DNA from: Natronosalvus amylolyticus
GTDB lineage: Archaea > Halobacteriota > Halobacteria > Halobacteriales > Natrialbaceae
Assembly: GCF_024298845.1 (NCBI RefSeq)
Contig: NZ_CP101156.1
Location: 992,001 to 1,056,000 of the forward strand
Length of the DNA stretch: 64,000 nt
Reading direction: 5' to 3'
Positions within the stretch are counted from its first letter, which is position 1. Every line of letters starts with the position of its first letter. Below the pieces are notes generated by a model that was not told where the DNA came from, did not search any database, and saw nothing but the letters and a program-made list of their open reading frames with translations. The translations under genes and the position numbers were made by a program. Shown piece after piece: positions 8,989 to 18,446 of the stretch.

Positions 8989-10047
8989 TCACCAGTCCGC
9001 ACTTATGCTAATATTCCATATGTCCTGCCGGTCAAATACCGGCGTGAAATTCTGCGCACCGATCGTATTGATATGATACTCTCTATCCTCTGACTGTGGA
9101 TGATGACTCTTCAACCGGACGTACGCATGATCGTACGACGCTAATTGTGCGTACGGGTTCCGGTACTCGGAACAATTCCGGAACTTGTCATCCGCTCTCC
9201 TAAGAACCGCTTCACGAACCCCATCATGACTCTGGATAGGGTTCTCGATAATAAGTCCTGTCACCCACGGTTCATCGTTCGACCGGTCCTCCTTCACCGT
9301 CGTTTCTACCACGTTTACTGGGATATCTTCTTCCGGTGTGATCGTGAACGTTTCAATCTCTTTATCCCGCCCGTGTTGCAGCTCAGACAGGCCGAACTGA
9401 GCAGCGAGTTTCCGGTATAGACTCCCATCAACCGGGTGCCCGTTAGTCAGGAACCCCAGCGTGAAAGACTCAACCTCACCGGAGTACGCGTCAATCTCCA
9501 AGTGGAGAACCAGGTACTCATTCTCATGGAATTCCAAGAGATACACACCGAACCCGGTCTTGTAAGTATCAAACGTCGCTTCTTCTAATCGGCCTTCTAA
9601 CGTTTGGAGACAATGGACAAAGTTCTCCATGTCCGTGCCAACCCACGACCCGCCGAGTTGATGGAAGGTGAACCAGTCATCGTGACCACGGTTGAGGATC
9701 GAGGAAACGCGAGAAAGCCCCTCAACGATTCTATCAACAGTAACCCGAGGTGAATACGTCTTGAATGAAACCGGTTGGTGTGGGATGCTCGGTCGGGGCA
9801 TGAACGTACAGATATCGTTGATATCCCGTGCTTCCTCCGATGAGACGGGGAACACTCTCGGTCCGAGCGAGTAACTCCCCATCGACGGTTCGATGAACTG
9901 GTTCTCGGACTGAACCGGTGTCGGCATTACTCCTAATCCTTCCTTGAGAGTCTCGATGTACGCTTCTTCGATGGTCTTCTCTTCTGACTGTGCGTACTCC
10001 TTAATCTGGCCGTGTACTGACCACGGGATGTCTACATTTGGACGCAT
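8989..10047 (-). CDS. Hypothetical protein
   Basis: A 352-residue acidic protein that I do not recognise. The first ~35 residues (VDIPWSVHGQIKEYAQSEEKTIEEAYIETL) resemble a ribbon-helix-helix or short DNA-binding arm. The remainder alternates strand-like and helical stretches with no catalytic motif that I can name. It stands alone, with ~240 bases to the divergent-side regulator and ~690 bases to the serine recombinase. The ATG at 10047 is the first in frame. Its base composition is somewhat higher in GC than the STAND gene, so it may have a different source. Confidence 0.6.
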   Translation of the reverse strand: MRPNVDIPWSVHGQIKEYAQSEEKTIEEAYIETLKEGLGVMPTPVQSENQFIEPSMGSYSLGPRVFPVSSEEARDINDICTFMPRPSIPHQPVSFKTYSPRVTVDRIVEGLSRVSSILNRGHDDWFTFHQLGGSWVGTDMENFVHCLQTLEGRLEEATFDTYKTGFGVYLLEFHENEYLVLHLEIDAYSGEVESFTLGFLTNGHPVDGSLYRKLAAQFGLSELQHGRDKEIETFTITPEEDIPVNVVETTVKEDRSNDEPWVTGLIIENPIQSHDGVREAVLRRADDKFRNCSEYRNPYAQLASYDHAYVRLKSHHPQSEDREYHINTIGAQNFTPVFDRQDIWNISISADW

Positions 10048-10733
10048 GCGAATGACATGAGAACGCTCCGAAATAAGCCTTCTGCAAAAAGCATACCGAA
10101 TATACTTTCAGTCTAACCGTATTCGAGGAACACAGTGTATACTTATATTCTCACTTAATCGACCAAGTAGGAAACACCGTTCACAGCAACTATAACGCGC
10201 TATAGCGCTGCTTTAGAATCAAGACCGGGTCAGTAGCTACTCATCGGTCACCGCTTTTTTCGGGAATGAAGACGTGGGAACACAGTATGAGGTCATGGAC
10301 GTCCATCAAAGAGAAGCAGTGCATCAACTCGGGATGCACAGGCAGCAGCCACTGTATATGCTCGTAACTGAGAAAAACGAGTGAGGGACAAGATGTTCTA
10401 TTCCATTAACAGTAGATAATAGCACGATCTTTTCATTCAGAACTGGCTGTGAAGCTTTTGATTAGTATAGAGGAAGCAGAGAACGACCTCGGAAACCTCA
10501 TCATTGATTCCACTGTGTGCGTCGAGACGCACCGGATACCAATTCGGGGTTGGGGATCAGGCAACCGGGAACAGCGGCGTGATAAACACGGTCCGAGCAG
10601 CCGTATTCCCTTCCCGCTGTATCGTCGCACACCACAGTGGTGTGCGGTCACCTCTGTTATCGCACAGTCTGTGCGACTATACCGTTCTTTAAGGGGATCA
10701 GAACCATGTGCGATACTTGGACATCCACGACCC
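10048..10733. other. Spacer upstream of the serine recombinase
   Basis: About 690 bases without a firm gene. It holds a 12-base palindrome GCGCTATAGCGC (10197-10208) and three inverted repeats listed separately. A 29-codon frame at 10296-10385 (MDVHQREAVHQLGMH...) is open but too short to trust. The reading frame of the recombinase stays open leftward to 10449, but that extension overlaps the inverted repeats and lacks recombinase features. Confidence 0.4.
10517..10676. repeat. Three inverted repeats, candidate res/crossover or operator region
   Basis: Three perfect inverted repeats precede the recombinase: GTGCGTC-GA-GACGCAC (10517-10532), CGCACACCA-CAG-TGGTGTGCG (10626-10646) and TCGCACAG-T-CTGTGCGA (10660-10676). 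All share CGCAC/GTGCG arms. Serine resolvases act at res sites made of several inverted repeats next to their gene, so a recombination site or operator is plausible. Confidence 0.5.
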
Positions 10734-11468
10734 ATGATCGCATGCTACGCTCGTGTTTCAACATCCGACCAGAAGCTTCCACGACAAGTTCGATCTGTAC
10801 TCCCGTACGTAGAGGACAAGTTCGGCACCGACATTGGCCAAGATATTACAGAGGTTGGTGATTACGTCTCTGACGAGAATACCAGTGACGATCCAATCTC
10901 CCTTGCAGGTGGTGATGTTATGCTATTCTACGATCGCCTGACGGGGACGAACACTGACCGTAAGGGATATCATGATTTGATGGATGCTGTTGACAGTGGA
11001 GATGTTGACGCAGTCGTAAGCGACGCTGTGAGTCGTGTGAGTCGTTCACTTCGAGATCTTGATCGCACCGCTGAGCGTGTCGTTGAACAGAACAACGCGG
11101 AGCTGCATCTGATCAAAGAAGGATTCCAGCTGATACCTGGGAAGGAGGACCCGTTTCAGCGAGCTATGTTCCGACTACTCGGTGTGTTTGCCGAGTTAGA
11201 GGCGGAACTTGCACAGTTAAGGGCGCGAGAAGGCCTTCAGACACGCATTGAGGCCGATGAGAACTATCGACATGGGAGAGCTCCGCTAGGTTTTGTCAAG
11301 AGCGATGGAGAAATTCGACCAGGACCAGATTACGACCTTACCGTTTCCACGTTGCGGGACGTGGCAGAAGGATACCTTAGCAAGCGGAAGGCTGCGAAGC
11401 GGCTCGACACATCCCGTCGAACTATCAACCGATCGTTGAATGACCGATCAGAACTGTATGGCTTGTAG
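10734..11468 (+). CDS. Serine recombinase (resolvase/invertase family)
   Basis: A 244-residue site-specific recombinase. The N-terminus has the catalytic signature CYARVSTSDQ with nucleophile Ser9, followed by the resolvase fold including the arginine-rich helix (SRVSRSLRDLDRT). The domain ends near residue ~170 (FAELEAELAQLRAREG). It is followed by GRAPLGF and a C-terminal helix-turn-helix (KAAKRLDTSRRTINRSL), so it is a small-type resolvase. I chose the ATG at 10734 because homologues start directly before the Tyr-Ala-Arg motif. Three inverted repeats lie just upstream. It may resolve multimers of, or mobilise, the integrated replicon. A second, degenerate paralogue lies at 31746. Confidence 0.85.
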   Translation: MIACYARVSTSDQKLPRQVRSVLPYVEDKFGTDIGQDITEVGDYVSDENTSDDPISLAGGDVMLFYDRLTGTNTDRKGYHDLMDAVDSGDVDAVVSDAVSRVSRSLRDLDRTAERVVEQNNAELHLIKEGFQLIPGKEDPFQRAMFRLLGVFAELEAELAQLRAREGLQTRIEADENYRHGRAPLGFVKSDGEIRPGPDYDLTVSTLRDVAEGYLSKRKAAKRLDTSRRTINRSLNDRSELYGL

Positions 11469-11634
11469 CACCTTCAAATCGGTTCTTTTCCCGGGAATGC
11501 GCGTCTGGTAGCTTGGTACAAATCGAAAGATCCATTCACTCGGATTAATCTGAAGATCCATCTACAGAAACTCGGGTCACATTCGTACAATCGCCTGATC
11601 GCGGTAGTAATTGACCGAAGAGGGTGTTAAGAAG

Positions 11635-11903
11635 TTATTCGATATCGTCCTCTTCGAGATCGGTGATGATCTGTGCAGCTTGAGATGCTAAATTATCATA
11701 GCCAGCTTCGATGGCATATCCCGCTGTTGAGCCATCGCTTTCTCTATCTTTTCGAGATACACTCGGTCACTATCGATGTAATTACCTGCATCAAGCAGTG
11801 CACCACGCGGATCTGCCAATCTCAGGCCCTTTCTTTCTTCCAATTCAGCGATGATCTCCTTCGCTTCGTTTATTTTCTGCACTCGGTTTGTTCTTGCAGT
11901 CAT
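11635..11903 (-). pseudogene. Small gene with a one-base frameshift
   Basis: From the ATG at 11903 the frame reads as an acidic helical protein up to ...DRVYLEK and then runs to a stop at 11688 through an unlikely tail. Adding one base to the T run at 11749-11752 (plus strand) restores a much better continuation, DRESDGSTAGYAIEAGYDNL and then an acidic end, stopping at 11635. The repaired product has about 89 residues. This is either a recent loss or a homopolymer sequencing error. The family is not recognised. Confidence 0.55.
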
Positions 11904-13013
11904 GGGTTGAACCCGAACTGCCAGAGAACCTATTTATTTCTAAACCTCTGCCTTTGAGTACCCGTGTAGTCGTTGCTTCGAGATCGCCACACCCGGTTGC
12001 TGACTGATCACAAGGATGCGAATTTGGGTGTTGAGTTCACGCCGTGTTTCGATTATCCATATTTCATTACAATGAGTCCAAGTCGATAGTGGGCCTATTC
12101 GTGCTTCGAACGACGAGAACGTATGGTGCATCTCTCTCAAGTCGATATAACACTCCTCACCACGATTCCGGATTAATCATAACAACTGCATCCAAACCTC
12201 TGGTTCTCGGACGCACTCCCTGACTAATGAGTTTGAGATAGTACTCCACACAAAATAACTGCCATTACCACACAAGGAATCGAATACGGCAAGGCGATTG
12301 TGATGCATTTTACAAACTTTACGCGATTCATCTAGAGGGATGTAGACATAGAGGAATTGTGAGGAAGAGTGGAGAAGAGTCGCGCGTCCATAACCCCCTA
12401 TATGAGAGATGTAAAACCTGTTAATTCAGAAAAACCAGTGCTCAATCTCCATTGCTGAGGATTGAAACACTAGATTACGCTTCACACACAGAGTGATCTC
12501 CTTGATAAAAACCCGTAAATATCTCATCTATCGTTATGATCCAATTGGTGGCGAATATGCTAGTCATTGACGAAGACCGCCTTGGTTTCTGGACAAACCG
12601 TCGTAGTGGTTCTGGAGAAATCGTTGCATCGGTTGTGCCTTCCCCGCGTACAACTAGGCTAATCATCCATGAGAATATTCAGTAATTTCTAGAACGAGTT
12701 ACAACGATATTTTGATAACCGATGGCCGGGAGAGGTTTTGCTAATAGCTTCATTGAGCCCACTTAAACGTTCATGGAGTAGGAGTGAAACCACCGATATG
12801 TCGGATCTAACCCTCACCTAGGAGGGGGTACTTGAATCCTTGAGCTTACCTTTAAACGTCGGTCGTTACTTTCTGATAGCAAGCACTCGACAACCGGAAC
12901 CTCATCGTCACACAATATCTGCATCCACAATCTGGCGATGCGAAGTACCACCACCCGAACGACGGTGAGGTCGCCCGGGAGGCGAGTGCCATCACAAATC
13001 GGAGGCACTCGAT
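11904..13013. other. Gene-poor region upstream of the replication operon
   Basis: About 1.1 kb with only short, low-quality frames (11940-12140, 12475-12666 and 12814-13008, all minus). The stretch 12150-12480 is AT-rich for this genome. Its place directly upstream of the primase-helicase operon makes it a candidate origin region, but I could not identify clear iterons. Confidence 0.35.
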
Positions 13014-13277
13014 ATGGAATACGATACCCACGGTAATAAGAGTGGATGCACCGGATCAGAAAAACCAGCGGTTGTCCTGCTCAAAGGCGGGACTCTCATC
13101 AACGTTGTACACCAATTCGTTAACACTGACGATCAGCTCTGTATCTACCTTGTAGAGCAAGGCGACAGGATCGATGCGAAGATCAATCTCGACGAGATCA
13201 AAGCCGTCATCAAGACCCGTCGCGGCGCGCACGCCCTCGAAATCGACGACAGTACCGACATAGAGGGGATTGCATAA
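13014..13277 (+). CDS. Small hypothetical protein, replication operon
   Basis: An 87-residue protein, mostly strand-forming (AVVLLKGGTLINVV, LCIYLVEQGDRIDAKI), that could be a small beta-barrel. I do not recognise the family. Its stop codon TAA (13275-13277) overlaps by one base the ATG of the next small gene, which itself overlaps the GTG of the primase-helicase. It is therefore the first gene of a tightly coupled operon. An accessory or regulatory role in plasmid replication is inferred from position only. Confidence 0.6.
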   Translation: MEYDTHGNKSGCTGSEKPAVVLLKGGTLINVVHQFVNTDDQLCIYLVEQGDRIDAKINLDEIKAVIKTRRGAHALEIDDSTDIEGIA

Positions 13278-13435
13278 TGGCGGTCACGGAGGTCGAATAC
13301 AACCAGGTCGCGTGGACGATCGACAGGGTGAACGACAAGTACGCTCGCTTGTACCCGATGTATGGTAACTATCGCGCTCCAATTGTGGTAGCTCGTTATG
13401 CTGTCGTACCTGTCAACGGGGGTGACGACCGGTGA
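13277..13435 (+). CDS. 52-residue coupled protein, replication operon
   Basis: A short frame with ATG at 13277 overlapping the stop of the 87-residue gene (shared A), and TGA at 13433-13435 overlapping the GTG start of the primase-helicase in the form GTGA. The product (MAVTEVEYNQVAWTIDRVND... YAVVPVNGGDDR) has a basic, aromatic middle. No family is recognised. The overlap at both ends is the main support that it is translated. Confidence 0.6.
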   Translation: MAVTEVEYNQVAWTIDRVNDKYARLYPMYGNYRAPIVVARYAVVPVNGGDDR

Positions 13436-16400
13436 CAAAGGATCCATCGAACCCGCGACTTGGAGACGCCGATGGCGATGACGAAGGGGCAACGATGGAC
13501 GAAGTTCAACAGCAACTCACCGAGAGCGACGTTACCGACAACGTTGAACAGACTGGCGACTCCGAGGGTTTGGCTGTAGACTACGAGGAGTTGCGATACA
13601 TCGAGCTGCGTGGAGACGACTCAAAACTCCCAGCGCACAAATGGGGCGGATACAATCAGGACTTCGACGAAGCCCAGCACGTTCACACGCACGACGAGAT
13701 CGTTGATTACCCGTCGGACAATTGGGGGATCGTTGATGTAGGCGAGCGTGCGCACCAGACAGTGTCGCTGCTCATCTTCGACATTGATACGTACAAACTC
13801 CCGAACGACTTCGACCATTCACGGTTCACATGGCCGGCAGACACGCTCATCACAGACTCGCAGAACGGCGGACTGCACGTGTACTTCGCCCTCAGCGGCT
13901 ACCCTCGCGGAGAGTTATCGGAGGGAGACTTCAACGTTGATGATGAACTCCCGATCGACATCCGCGGGTCATCAGTGAGCGCGCACGTCGTCGCACCGGC
14001 AGACATCCCAGGTTGCGATGGGGCATACGAAATTGCCAACAACGATCCCATAGACACAGTGTTCTCGCCTGATGCCGCGTGCGAGCGGTTCAAGTTGGAC
14101 GGTGAGCAGGCGATCACGTATAGGGAACGGCCCCAGGTTGACATCAACCTTGACCGACCGGAGGAGCCGCCCGAGGACATGCCGACCTGCTACCACGCAG
14201 GCCTCTCACTTCGAATGGCTGCGCCTGAGGATCACCCAAATACGCACAAGGTGAACATGTTGACCGCGCTTTGTGGTCTCGCTGCCGGGTACGACGCGGA
14301 GACCGTCGCTGCGCATATGTGCAACGAATACGCACCCATGGACGACGGAACAAACCTTGCTGACGAGGAAGAGACCGCGTACCAGGTACGGCATATCAAA
14401 GGGATGCTGGAGTCCGGGCGATACTCGCCGCCAGCACCGTCGACACTTCGAGCATACGGGATACTCGGTGACGATGAGGAATGCGGAGGGGACTGCTCGA
14501 TAGATGCGCACAATCCCCGCACACCACGGGAGCGGGGAGCGCTAGAAACTGTCGAGTCGTTCATCAGCGAGTACGCCCCAATTGACGACCGGCCGGAGAG
14601 ACCGGACTTGAGTGATGACGATGTTGACCCCGAGGATCCGAGTGTCCAGGAGAAGTTGACAGAATGGCCGAATAAGATCGACTACGACGAAGTTGCGGAG
14701 TCAGTCGTTGACCTGAGCGAAGAGGACTTCGAGAATCACATCGACGAACTCACCGAGCGGGTGCCCAAAACAAGCATACAGATCGATATGCACAGACGCC
14801 TCTCACAGTCTGTCAAAGAGCAAGGAGGCGGAATCATCAATTATGAAGATAAACTCGTACAGGTGACTGGCTCTCGGTGGTTATCCTATGAGACACTACT
14901 GAACTTCGAGCTCGACGTTATCTCGCTCCTGTCCATCGAAGGCGAAGGACGCATGGCGGACGTCGAAGTACGGCCGTCGGAACCTACTGAGTCGGAGTTC
15001 TCCCTGCAAATCGAGCCGAAAGTGTTCAACGACGCACGTCGGTTCAAGGACGAGATCCTCGCAAAGCGGTTCTCGACGACCATTGAAACGTCAATGCACG
15101 AATCAGACTTGATGGATCTGCTGCGGAAGCACATCAGTCATCAAGATGTCCCAAACCTCACCGGACAGAAGCAGATGGGTCTGTCACGTAACGGGGACGA
15201 GTTCGTGACGCCGAACGGAACCATCAGCGCGGACGGATGGACGGACGACCCAGACGCGACGTACGTTGAACGGGACGTTGGTGCGGAACGCAAGTTCTCC
15301 GCGACAGAAGACGATCACGACGCCGATGGAATTGACAACGAGGACGTTGCTCGGATGATCGAGCTCTTCAGCCGGACGCGGGATCCTGAACGGTTCGTGC
15401 CGGTTCTCGGATGGATGTACGCTGCACCGTTCAAGCCGGAGATCGTTGCCCGGTCGGGTTCATACAACTTACTGGTTGTGACCGGGGAATCCGGGGTCGG
15501 TAAGACGGGGACGCTCGGTGTCGCTAGCAGGCTACTCGGCATGAGCGCTGAGCCGTTCAGTTGTACGGACACTACGTTCGCTACGATAACGACACTCGCA
15601 TCAAGCCGCGGAGTACCGATCTGGCTGGATGAGTATAAAACATCGGAGATGGCGGACTGGCAGACGTCAAAACTCCATGAACTCCTTCGGAAGACCGCGA
15701 CAGGTGGCGTAGAGCAGCGTGGTCGAGCGGACCAGTCCACTGAAGAGTACTACTTACGCGCCCCGGTCGTTATTGCTGGTGAGACCGCGATTCGTGGGTC
15801 TGCGGAGCAGCGTCGAGCGATTGACGTAACTTTCCGTGACGAGCCAACTCAGTCGGACACAGAGGAGTACAGGCGCTTCAAGAACTTGGTAGGTGATGCA
15901 ACAACTGACGAGGACGGGAACGTAACGTTCCCCGACGCTCGTTACGAACTCGAAGAGCACGCTGTGAAGTACTACAGTTACGTTGCAGCGACCGAGCCCG
16001 CTGAATTCGAATCAGTGTGGTTCACCGCCCGCGAATACGTGTCAAAAGCCCTTGTTGAGTGGGATGTTGAACTCGACGACCTAGAAGTGCAGGGGCTCCA
16101 GACGATCGTCGCCGGGTACCGCATGATGATGTCGTTCGCAAACTCAGTCGGAGCAGACCTCGATAAACTCCCCAGTGAAGACGACCTTGACGATGCGATC
16201 CGATACGTCGCAGACGTCGAAGGCACCGGGCGAGAGACTCACATTGATCAGTTCATCGGGTTAGTGCAGCGTGCGGCTGTCGCTGACTACGTTGAGGAGG
16301 ACACGCACTATACGGTCGTCCGCGAAGGCAAGTCAGGCGAAGAGGTACGGATCAATGTGCCCAGAGTGTTCGATTCGGTCAGTAGGTACGTTCGAGAGCA

Positions 16401-17370
16401 TGACCTCTCAGAGGATTTGTTGGGGAGCGCTCAGGACTACACGTCCCGGTACAAGCAGGCCGAGGAACAGGAGAGCTACGTAATGTGCACGTCGCAACCA
16501 TCGCCGCCTGTTGGCCGTGCGGTTGGTATCCATACTGGTCGCGCAGAGGAAGAACTTGACAGGTTCGACCGTAGGGTCTTCACGGAGTCCACAGTGGGTC
16601 ACGGCGGTGCGGAAATCGACCTTGACGACGGTAACGGTGACGATGACGATCCAGGTAGTGACGGGGCGACACCTCTGAAGAACCTCGATGCGGACAAAGA
16701 CTACGCGACCGTAACAGTGGACGTCGTCGAATGGTCGCCGACACCAGAGAAAGTTATAGAGGCCGGCGGACCGATTGAGTCCGGATCAGTTACCGATGAG
16801 ACTGGACGGCGAAAAGTGATTGTCTTCAGCTATGAAGGGAGTGCGGAGCCTGAGGGCCTCACTCACATGCTAGATGAAGAGGCCGTTAGGATCAAGCATG
16901 CAGAAGTGACCGAGTACAACGGCTCACCGCAGCTGGTGCTGGATGGAGGGACAACGATCACACCGATCCAACAGGGAGTCGGTTACACTGAAGGTAAAGA
17001 TCCAGGTGATGGACAGGCGACGATTGACGACGCTCCCACCTCTGTCAACAACGACAGTGACCCTCAATGTAACGATGAAAAGGAGTCGCACACCAGTGGA
17101 GACGGTGAGTTGCACCAGAACGCCGCGAGAGCCGATGGCGGAGACGACACCAGTAACGAAACGGAGGTAATCTCTGAACACATTGACAACGCGCTAAAGA
17201 CCCACATCCAAGCGAACGAGGATGACGACGGAGCTGAAAGGTCATATGTTATTTCAGAAACCGTTGATGAGCTCGATGTGGATACAGGACGGATTGAGCA
17301 CCGGCTTCAGGCACTTCGAAAGAGAGGTACGGTGTACGAGCCGAAAAAAGACCGATTGCGGGTAGTTTGA
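13432..17370 (+). CDS. Primase-polymerase / superfamily 3-like helicase replication protein
   Basis: A 1312-residue replication protein. Residues ~50-240 form an archaeo-eukaryotic primase (PrimPol) domain: motif I FDID with Asp117 and Asp119, motif II NGGLHVY with His149, and motif III IDIRG with Asp176. A linker and accessory domain follow. A helicase-type ATPase then carries Walker A TGESGVGKT (684-692) and Walker B IWLDEYK (730-736), as in plasmid and virus primase-helicases. Near ~1075-1170 an OB-fold-like segment is followed by an acidic, low-complexity linker and a C-terminal winged helix (~1245-1312). Such proteins prime and unwind DNA in haloarchaeal plasmids and proviruses. The start is GTG, overlapping the stop of the preceding gene. 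Function is confident; the exact element type is not. Confidence 0.85.
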   Translation: MTKDPSNPRLGDADGDDEGATMDEVQQQLTESDVTDNVEQTGDSEGLAVDYEELRYIELRGDDSKLPAHKWGGYNQDFDEAQHVHTHDEIVDYPSDNWGIVDVGERAHQTVSLLIFDIDTYKLPNDFDHSRFTWPADTLITDSQNGGLHVYFALSGYPRGELSEGDFNVDDELPIDIRGSSVSAHVVAPADIPGCDGAYEIANNDPIDTVFSPDAACERFKLDGEQAITYRERPQVDINLDRPEEPPEDMPTCYHAGLSLRMAAPEDHPNTHKVNMLTALCGLAAGYDAETVAAHMCNEYAPMDDGTNLADEEETAYQVRHIKGMLESGRYSPPAPSTLRAYGILGDDEECGGDCSIDAHNPRTPRERGALETVESFISEYAPIDDRPERPDLSDDDVDPEDPSVQEKLTEWPNKIDYDEVAESVVDLSEEDFENHIDELTERVPKTSIQIDMHRRLSQSVKEQGGGIINYEDKLVQVTGSRWLSYETLLNFELDVISLLSIEGEGRMADVEVRPSEPTESEFSLQIEPKVFNDARRFKDEILAKRFSTTIETSMHESDLMDLLRKHISHQDVPNLTGQKQMGLSRNGDEFVTPNGTISADGWTDDPDATYVERDVGAERKFSATEDDHDADGIDNEDVARMIELFSRTRDPERFVPVLGWMYAAPFKPEIVARSGSYNLLVVTGESGVGKTGTLGVASRLLGMSAEPFSCTDTTFATITTLASSRGVPIWLDEYKTSEMADWQTSKLHELLRKTATGGVEQRGRADQSTEEYYLRAPVVIAGETAIRGSAEQRRAIDVTFRDEPTQSDTEEYRRFKNLVGDATTDEDGNVTFPDARYELEEHAVKYYSYVAATEPAEFESVWFTAREYVSKALVEWDVELDDLEVQGLQTIVAGYRMMMSFANSVGADLDKLPSEDDLDDAIRYVADVEGTGRETHIDQFIGLVQRAAVADYVEEDTHYTVVREGKSGEEVRINVPRVFDSVSRYVREHDLSEDLLGSAQDYTSRYKQAEEQESYVMCTSQPSPPVGRAVGIHTGRAEEELDRFDRRVFTESTVGHGGAEIDLDDGNGDDDDPGSDGATPLKNLDADKDYATVTVDVVEWSPTPEKVIEAGGPIESGSVTDETGRRKVIVFSYEGSAEPEGLTHMLDEEAVRIKHAEVTEYNGSPQLVLDGGTTITPIQQGVGYTEGKDPGDGQATIDDAPTSVNNDSDPQCNDEKESHTSGDGELHQNAARADGGDDTSNETEVISEHIDNALKTHIQANEDDDGAERSYVISETVDELDVDTGRIEHRLQALRKRGTVYEPKKDRLRVV

Positions 17371-17375
17371 GGTGA

Positions 17376-17987
17376 ATGCCAATGGAAACAACCCAACCGA
17401 GGGACTTGACGCGGTCGCAGCGTGCGCTTATTGCCGCGCATTGGTCACAGATCACTCGGTATCTGACAGCACCAGGAATCGCATGGCATTGGTCGGAATG
17501 CCAGATTCCCCACAAAGTAAAGTACCGGTGGAAGGACGCTGCGCTCATCAAGCGCGCCCCGGGTGATGACCGGTGGGAGACAACGCTGTGTCTCTGGTGT
17601 CACGTAATCGATCAAGCCGGACCGGACGAGACAGTCGGTTCGGAAGCTCAAGGACAGGTACTCCTCGACGTGCCACGGCAGCCTCGGGAGTCCCGGCTGG
17701 AAGGCCTGGAACCTTCGCCCCCGTCAACGTTAGTTACGACGACGCAGGCGACGCTGACCGGGAAAACGATCGACGAGACCGACGTGGCTGACATCGACGA
17801 TATCCCTGCGCACACGGTCAATAAAGGGCGATCGTGCATGGAAGACCGCAAGGTGGCCGCACAGCACTCGGGTCAGACGGCCCTCAATGCGTGGAGTGCG
17901 GGCCAGGACATCCTCGTAGCGTGGGACATGACGGCAAGCTCCGATACCATGCGGCTAACCCGTCCATCAGCGACGATCTACAGGTAA
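17376..17987 (+). CDS. Hypothetical protein, replication operon
   Basis: A 203-residue protein beginning five bases after the primase-helicase stop, so probably in the same operon. The N-terminal ~75 residues (RSQRALIAAHWSQITRYL... WKDAALIKRA) look like a helix-turn-helix. A C-x-x-C (CLWC) follows near residue ~65-70. The C-terminal half is weakly structured, with proline- and threonine-rich stretches and an unusual end (MRLTRPSATIYR) that may reflect a frameshift. I do not recognise the family. A role beside the replication protein is inferred from position. Confidence 0.5.
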   Translation: MPMETTQPRDLTRSQRALIAAHWSQITRYLTAPGIAWHWSECQIPHKVKYRWKDAALIKRAPGDDRWETTLCLWCHVIDQAGPDETVGSEAQGQVLLDVPRQPRESRLEGLEPSPPSTLVTTTQATLTGKTIDETDVADIDDIPAHTVNKGRSCMEDRKVAAQHSGQTALNAWSAGQDILVAWDMTASSDTMRLTRPSATIYR

Positions 17988-18151
17988 CTAAAGACGGTTG
18001 GGGTACCGTTCTCGCAGCTTTTCTCCCCGCCCACCACGCTGCCCGCAAGCCGCCGTATGTGATTTGCGCTGGACGACCGATTCTTCTATTCTGATGTGTA
18101 TGCATACCCCTATTGGTCTCTGGGTTCTTTCCAGACCGTCTACCCTGTCTA

Positions 18152-18358
18152 ATGGGGGTTTGGATTGCACGCATTTCTGATAGACGCGACGAATCAGCAA
18201 TAACCGTGTGGAGCTCTCAAACTAGAGCACAGGAATGGTGTACTCATGAGCTTGGAGCCGACATTTCGTGGGATGGCTCTCCTGACGAGAATCCTCAAGA
18301 GCCGATAGACGGGTACGTAGCAGAATACGAACTGCAGAAACTCGATGCGCGGAAGTGA
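18152..18358 (+). CDS. Small hypothetical protein
   Basis: A 68-residue acidic protein (MGVWIARISDRRDESAITVW...) that is mostly polar, with several tryptophans and one cysteine. I chose the ATG at 18152 because the frame upstream lacks haloarchaeal composition. It lies between the replication operon and the leftward AAA+ ATPase gene. No family is recognised. The support is its acidic, coding-like composition. Confidence 0.5.
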   Translation: MGVWIARISDRRDESAITVWSSQTRAQEWCTHELGADISWDGSPDENPQEPIDGYVAEYELQKLDARK

Positions 18359-18446
18359 TGGATCCGGTTGCACTCACATCGCGGTATTCGAATAGACTTC
18401 CACAGGCGCGGCACATTTATTGAGAACGGTTGAACTGTGGTCTCAA

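Noticed and set aside
10545-10556. GGGGTTGGGG resembling the tRNA-Val 3' end (candidate attL)
   Set aside because: Only 9-10 bases match and the T-arm sequence is absent; too short for an attachment site.
1905-12430. Shared 12-base word CTGTTAATTCAG at ~1906 and ~12418
   Set aside because: Single short match without further alignment; could be chance in AT-rich DNA.
12814-13008. Minus-strand 64-codon frame upstream of the replication operon
   Set aside because: Basic, non-acidic composition and no family resemblance; overlaps the expected promoter.
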